Source: Myxococcales bacterium (lineage in GTDB: Bacteria > Myxococcota > Myxococcia > Myxococcales > Myxococcaceae). Taken from it: a stretch of DNA of 64,000 bases. Each line of letters opens with the position of its first letter. Positions within the stretch are counted from its first letter, which is position 1. Both the position numbers and the translations under genes were made by a program. The DNA lies in the NCBI GenBank assembly GCA_016191815.1, contig JACPVI010000061.1:62001-126000 (forward strand). Direction: 5' to 3'. The notes beneath the pieces are model-generated. The model worked only from the letters and a program-made list of their open reading frames with translations, ran no database searches and was not told the DNA's origin. This document shows, in pieces, positions 59,326 to 64,000 of this stretch.

Positions 59326-61965
59326 ATGCTACCATCCGCGCGCATGGGGCTTTCGGCTTCCGAAGCTCTGGAGGCGGCCCTGCAGTCGCGGGAGCCAATC
59401 GGGGGGCGCTATCTGCTCCACGAGCGGCTCGGCGCGGGCGCAGTGGGTGTGGTCTTCCGCGGGACCGACTGTCAGCGCGGAGGGGAGCAGGTCGCGGTCA
59501 AGCTGATCGATCTGAGGGCCTTCGACGCACCCGACGACTACGCCCTCCAGTTCCGGCGCCATTCGCGGTCGCTGGCCGGTCTGTCGCACCCGAACGTGGT
59601 CCGAACCTTGGATTTCGGGAAGTCGGGGCACCTGCTGTGGCAGGTGATGGAGCACTTTCCCTCGATGCCGCTGCGCAGGCTCCTCTTGGAGCGGGGGGCG
59701 CTGGAGATACCCCTCGCGGTGGCCATCATGAAGGAAACGGCCAGCGCGCTGGAGCACGTCCACGGCTTCGGGCTGGTCCACGGCGACCTCTGCCCGAACA
59801 ACATCCTGGTGCGCCTAGAGGGCGCCACGCCGCGGGTCGCCCTCATCGATTTCGGGCTGGTCTCGCCGGATCAGCTGGTCCTTTCCCACTCCTCCGCGGA
59901 AGTGGCGGCGACGGCCTACTACGTCGCGCCGGAACAGATCGCGGGGGTGGGGCTGGGCCTGGACGGGCGCGCCGACCTCTACTCGGTGGGGGCCACCTTC
60001 TTCGAGCTCTTGACCGGCGAGCGCCCCTTCACCGGGGAGAGCCTGAGCGCGATTCTCCACAGGCATTTGGTGGAGCGCCCCTCGCCACCCTCCACCCGGC
60101 GCTCCGGTGTGCCGGTCAGCCTCGACACGGTGGTACTCAAGCTGCTGGCCAAGGATCGCGAAGAGCGCTACCAGTCGGCCTCCGGCCTGCTGCACGACCT
60201 CGCGCAGATCTCCAGGGCCCTGGAAACCGGCGAGGACGGGCCGATTGAGATCGGTACCCGGGACTTCCGCCGCGATCTCAGCGCCCTCAACGAGTTCCAC
60301 GGGCGCCTGACCGAGGGGCAGCTCCTTCGCACGAGGCTCAACGAGGCAGCTCACGGGCGGGGAAGCTGCTGCCTGCTGCTGGGCGCCCCCGGAATCGGAA
60401 AGACCGCGCTCGCGAGGGACATCGCCGAGCAGGCGGTGAGGCAGAACGGCCTGTACCTCGTCGGCAAGTGCGACCCCCTCCTCCAAGAGCAGCCGCTGGC
60501 TCCGTTGCAGGCGGCGTTGGGCACGCTCTTTCGCTCCCTGCTCTCACGCCAGAAGGAGGACGCGCAGCGAATCCTCCGCAGGCTGCACGAGCAGGTCGGC
60601 GAGATGGGGCAAGCCCTGGCCGCGTTGATCCCCTCGGCTGGCCCAATCTTCCCCGGCTCCGCCGAGGTTTCGGCGCTCGCCTCCGCAGGCGCCCAGAGCA
60701 CCCGGCTCTTCCTGGCGCTGGCGAAGGCGCTCCGGGCCGTGGGCGAGGAAGGCCGACCGCTGCTTCTGGTTCTCGACGACGCGCAGTGGGCAGACTCCAC
60801 CACCGCCGAGTTCCTGCCCCACCTCCAGCGAATCACCTCGGACGCCCATCTCCTCGCGCTGGTGACCGCCCGGAGCGAGGGCAGCGATCCCGAGGGGCCG
60901 CTCGCCAAAGCCATTCAGTTCGCCGAGACCGGCGGGAGCCGCGCCGAGGTCCTCCGCCTCGAAGCTAGGGCGGGCTCGCTGCAGGACCAGGTCGAGGTGG
61001 CCCACCACTACACCCACTCCCGCGACGACGAGCGCGCGGTCGAGCACGCCTGGCTCGCCGGGGAGGCCTGTCTCAGGACCTACGCCAGCCGGCAGGCGGT
61101 GCACTACTTCGAGGTCGCGCGGACCCGGTCAAAGAAGGGGCTCTCCCTCGCCGCCGCCGAGAGCCTGGGCGACGCCTACGCGGCCGCCGGCGAGCTGGCC
61201 AAGGCGGAGCGGCAGCACGAGCAAGTGCTGGCGCAGCTCTCCGCACTGCTGGACCGCTCGCGGGTGATCGACAAGATCTGCAACCTGCTCGACCGCCAGG
61301 GGCGGTTCTACGACGCCGGGCGCCGCGGCCACGATGCGCTCGAGGACCTGGGCGTGCGCCTGCCGAGGACGCGCCTCGGGGTGCTGGTGGGCATCGTGTG
61401 GTGGTTCGTCGCGGCCTTCTTCGGCGACTGGTTCAGGTTCCTGGTCCCGCGCATCCGTCGCCACCGCGAGAAGTGGCTGTTGGTCGGGCGCCACCTGGTC
61501 CGCCAGACCCACTCGATGTTCCTCATCAACATCTGGCGGAGCATGTACTTCCACCTGCGCGCGCTGGCCCTGCTCCAGCGCCTCGGTCCGAGCCGCGAGC
61601 TGGCTCGGGTGATGGCGGAGCACGCCTACCTGATGTGCACCGTCATGCGACTCGATGGCCGGGCGAGGCGTTTCGGGAGAACCGCCGTGGGCATGGCCCG
61701 CTCATTGGGGGATCGCGCGATGGAGGTGTACACGCGGGTGATCGAGGCGATGGCCCACTACTTCCTGGGGGAGCTGGACCATACCCTCGAGCTACTCGAC
61801 GGCTTCAACAGGGCGAATCAGGGGGTGGGGGACCTGTTCTGCCAAAACTGGCCGATCTTCACTTCGGATGGATCCACCAGCTTCGCGGCGAGCTCAGCCA
61901 GGCGCGGCCGTACGTGGAGATGGTGGTGGCGAACGCCACGCTCATCGGCGACAACACGGGGCTGA
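59326..61965 (+). CDS. giant Ser/Thr kinase-ATPase, N-terminal part before a frameshift
   Basis: 879 residues. An active-looking kinase domain (RLGAGAVGVVFRG, VAVKLID, HGDLCPNN in place of HRD, LIDFGLVS, YYVAPEQ) is followed by an AAA/STAND ATPase (Walker A GAPGIGKT, K359; Walker B LLLVLDDAQW) and TPR-like helices. The frame breaks at about 61850, after FCQNWP, where it would otherwise run on in the next reading frame. This fits family members in which kinase, ATPase, TPR, GAF and cyclase form one protein. Start 59326 or 59344. Confidence 0.85.
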   Translation: MLPSARMGLSASEALEAALQSREPIGGRYLLHERLGAGAVGVVFRGTDCQRGGEQVAVKLIDLRAFDAPDDYALQFRRHSRSLAGLSHPNVVRTLDFGKSGHLLWQVMEHFPSMPLRRLLLERGALEIPLAVAIMKETASALEHVHGFGLVHGDLCPNNILVRLEGATPRVALIDFGLVSPDQLVLSHSSAEVAATAYYVAPEQIAGVGLGLDGRADLYSVGATFFELLTGERPFTGESLSAILHRHLVERPSPPSTRRSGVPVSLDTVVLKLLAKDREERYQSASGLLHDLAQISRALETGEDGPIEIGTRDFRRDLSALNEFHGRLTEGQLLRTRLNEAAHGRGSCCLLLGAPGIGKTALARDIAEQAVRQNGLYLVGKCDPLLQEQPLAPLQAALGTLFRSLLSRQKEDAQRILRRLHEQVGEMGQALAALIPSAGPIFPGSAEVSALASAGAQSTRLFLALAKALRAVGEEGRPLLLVLDDAQWADSTTAEFLPHLQRITSDAHLLALVTARSEGSDPEGPLAKAIQFAETGGSRAEVLRLEARAGSLQDQVEVAHHYTHSRDDERAVEHAWLAGEACLRTYASRQAVHYFEVARTRSKKGLSLAAAESLGDAYAAAGELAKAERQHEQVLAQLSALLDRSRVIDKICNLLDRQGRFYDAGRRGHDALEDLGVRLPRTRLGVLVGIVWWFVAAFFGDWFRFLVPRIRRHREKWLLVGRHLVRQTHSMFLINIWRSMYFHLRALALLQRLGPSRELARVMAEHAYLMCTVMRLDGRARRFGRTAVGMARSLGDRAMEVYTRVIEAMAHYFLGELDHTLELLDGFNRANQGVGDLFCQNWPIFTSDGSTSFAASSARRGRTWRWWWRTPRSSATTRG

Positions 61966-64000
61966 ACTCGGCGAAGTACCTGGATGCGCGGATCCGGGCC
62001 GCCCAGGGTGACGAGGCGGGTGCGGAGCGAGCCGCCCAGGCCGCGCTGACCCTGACCGCAGCCGACATGATGAACCACGCGGGTGCCTGGAGCAGCAGTG
62101 GAATGACGAAGCTCTTCCGGGGCGACCTGGAGGGCGCCACCGGGTGCTTCCGGAGGGCCCTGAGCGTGGCCTGGAAGAACTCCATCACCCAGGAGTACTG
62201 GGTGGTGGCGATTCCGGCCCTCGCCGAGGCGGCGGTGCTCCAGTGTCGCTCCTTGGGCGCCTCGAACCGAGCGGCCTTGGCTCGCGCGCTTCGCCTGTGC
62301 CGGTTCGCGCGACTCGTGCCGCTCGTCTATCCGGTCTACGGGCCGATGGCACACCGCGTCTCGGCGATGGCCTACGCCCTCAAGGGAGACCTGCGCCGCT
62401 CCCGGCGCCACCTGGAGCGGGCGACGGCCGAGGCCGCCCGGCTGAGAATGCAGCTCGAGGTGGCCAGGATCCACCAGGTCCGGGGTGACCTGCTGCCGGC
62501 GAGCGATCCCCGCCGCCAGATGTACTACGAGCTGGCTGGGGCGAACTATCGCCGGCTGGGGGCGCTGGCCCTGCTCAGGAGCCTCCCCGCGGAGCACCAA
62601 GAGGTCGACGAGCCCTCTGGCTCGAGCAGCCTCAGCGGAGGGGACGGTGAGTTGCAGACCCCGGGCAGACCTCCCTCCAAGTCGGACCGTAGGAGCGAGC
62701 TTTCGCTCGATTGGCTGGTGCAGATCGCCCAGGAGATCGGGAAGCTCGGGGAGCCGACGAAGCTCCAGGAGGAGATTCTCCGCGTGGCGACGGAGCAGAC
62801 CGGCGCCCAATCGGGCTGCATCTTCCTCTACAATCCTGAGAAGGAGCCTGACCCGGGGCTGCCCAGGGGACTGACGCGGGTGGCGAGCTACGTGCAGGGC
62901 GAGGCGGCCTCGCTCCTGCCGAGCACCAGCGTCCTGGAGCAGGTGCTCCGGACGCGCGACCGCGTCATCGTGGGCGACGCCCAGGAGGATCTCTCCGGAG
63001 CGCGCAGCGTGATGCTCAGCAAGAAGCGCTCGCTTCTTTGCGCCCCCATGGTGGTGGGCAGGCGGATGGTGGGGCTGCTCTACCTCGAGAACAACCTTCT
63101 CTCCCGGGTCTTCTCCGCCCGAGACCTGGAGGCGGTGGGCATTCTCTCGGCGCAGGCGGTGATCGCGCTGGAGAACTCCTCCTATCTGGCCAAGGCCCGC
63201 GAGGCACACCGCAGCGAGTACGCGCTGCGGCGGCTGTTCCAGAGCTACGTGCCGCCAGCGGTGGTGCACGAGGTGCTAAGGCGCAACCACGAGGGCATGC
63301 TCAAGGGTGAGCGGCGGGTGCTCACGGCCCTCTTCGCTGACATTCGCGGGTTCACCGGCCTCTCGGAGGAGCTCGATCCCGAGCAGCTACTGGTCCAGCT
63401 CAACGAGCTGTTCGCCGCGATCAGCGAGGTCATCAATGATTGCCACGGCATCGTGGACAAGTTTATCGGCGACGCGGTGATGGCCCTGTTCGGCGTGCCC
63501 AACTCCCGGGGGAACGACGCACTCAACGCGGTGACCGCGGCGGTGCGGATCCAGCAGGCGGTCCGCAAGATCAACGCCCGGAGCGCCACCGCCGGCCGGC
63601 GGCCGGTGGCCCTGGGGATCGGCGTCAACAGCGGCGAGGCGGTGGTGGGGAACGTGGGCTCCCAGCAGCGGATGGAGTACACCGCCGTGGGCGACACCAT
63701 CAATCTGGCCTCCGGCGTGGAAGCCACCACCTCCACCTACCGCACCGGCATCCTCATCACCGAGCACACCCGCGTCCATCTGGGTGAGGCGTTCGGCGTG
63801 CGGCAGCTCGAGAGCATCCGGGTCGGGGGGCGAGCCAGGCCGGTCAGGCTCTACGAGGTCCTCGGAAGGAGCGAGCAGATGGACCCGGATCAGGCGGCGC
63901 TGCTCGAGACGTTTCAGAGGGGGCTTGGCGCATACGAGCAGGGGGAGTGGCTAAAGGCGGAGTCGGCCTTCGGCGAGGTGATCCGCGCATGCCCGCAAGA
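61851..64000 (+). CDS. giant kinase C-terminal part: TPR-GAF-adenylate cyclase (runs off edge)
   Basis: The continuation of the same gene in the frame one base earlier, open to the window end. It begins ADLHFGWIHQLRGELSQAR, carries helical repeats, a GAF domain (about 62720-63190; LDWLVQIAQEIGKL, GCIFLYN, VVGRRMVGLLYLEN), and a class III cyclase (ALFADIRGFTGLS, DKFIGDAVMALFGVP, YTAVGDTINLAS). Joining the two parts needs one extra G or C near TGGCCGATC. The cyclase residues are intact. A TPR-like helix starts at the end. Either a sequencing error or real inactivation. Confidence 0.75.

Noticed and set aside
61835-61865. a programmed -1 frameshift in the giant kinase
   Set aside because: No X-XXY-YYZ slippery heptamer in the reading frame and no strong downstream pseudoknot was seen; a single-base loss is simpler.

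Overview
The window is about 70% GC, densely coded on both strands, and carries Hanks-type Ser/Thr kinases, many lipoproteins, an FHA/SpoIIE phosphatase, a CHASE2 cyclase and a complete pomY-pomZ-pomX cell-division cluster. Together these point to a myxobacterium (Myxococcota), most probably of the Cystobacterineae, the group in which PomXYZ is known. The assignment rests on gene content and on residue matches in PomX and PomZ. No rRNA, tRNA, CRISPR array or complete insertion sequence was seen.

Layout. 1-1.8 kb: minus-strand electron-transfer operon (NapH-like, NapG-like, start of a Tat-exported molybdoenzyme). 1.8-7 kb: a small basic protein, NAD synthase, a glycine/lysine repeat protein, a Crp/Fnr regulator with an FNR-like box upstream, a two-component pair, a hemerythrin-like protein and a MazEF-type toxin-antitoxin pair. 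7-11.3 kb: enolase-superfamily enzyme, SCP2 protein with two tandem paralogous alanine-rich proteins, and a decayed VapBC locus. 11.4-15.3 kb: GMC oxidoreductase behind a gene that fuses a PLP enzyme to a Tat-type small subunit; elbB. 15.3-22.6 kb (minus): Gly-rich lipoprotein, membrane protein, Ser/Thr kinase, ABC1/UbiB kinase, and a lysozyme-like lipoprotein with a seven-repeat propeller. 22.9-34 kb (plus): fatty-acid transporter, Sel1 protein, H+-pyrophosphatase, RNase Z, CsgG-like protein, molybdopterin oxidoreductase, GDSL lipoprotein. 34-39.4 kb: a lipoprotein remnant, DnaJ-domain protein, M1 aminopeptidase with HEAT tail, FHA-SpoIIE phosphatase. 39.4-47.1 kb: beta-helix lipoprotein, divergent from an operon of CHASE2 cyclase, SH3-like protein, M48 protease and a catalytically dead M48 paralogue. 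47.1-48.3 kb: a decayed ATPase behind a palindrome. 48.3-51.8 kb: pomX, pomZ, pomY. 52-57.1 kb: PEGA pseudokinase, lipoprotein, HAD and PLD proteins, B3/B4 protein, SRPBCC protein. 57.2-64 kb: second full-length molybdopterin oxidoreductase, divergent from a giant kinase-ATPase-GAF-cyclase that is split by a frameshift and runs off the right edge.

How the genes work together. PomXYZ is the clearest known system: a ParA ATPase, a coiled-coil activator and a HEAT/coiled-coil partner that position the division site. The best candidate for an undescribed system is the operon at 41.9-47.1 kb, where a membrane cyclase with an extracytoplasmic CHASE2 sensor is overlapped or closely followed by an exported SH3-like protein, an M48 protease and its inactive paralogue; a protease-controlled envelope sensor feeding cyclic-nucleotide signalling is a reasonable inference. 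The SCP2 plus alanine-rich duplicate locus and the PLP/Tat fusion next to the GMC oxidoreductase are also unusual. Four loci (VapBC, lipase-like lipoprotein, DUF234 ATPase, giant kinase) show deletions or frameshifts.
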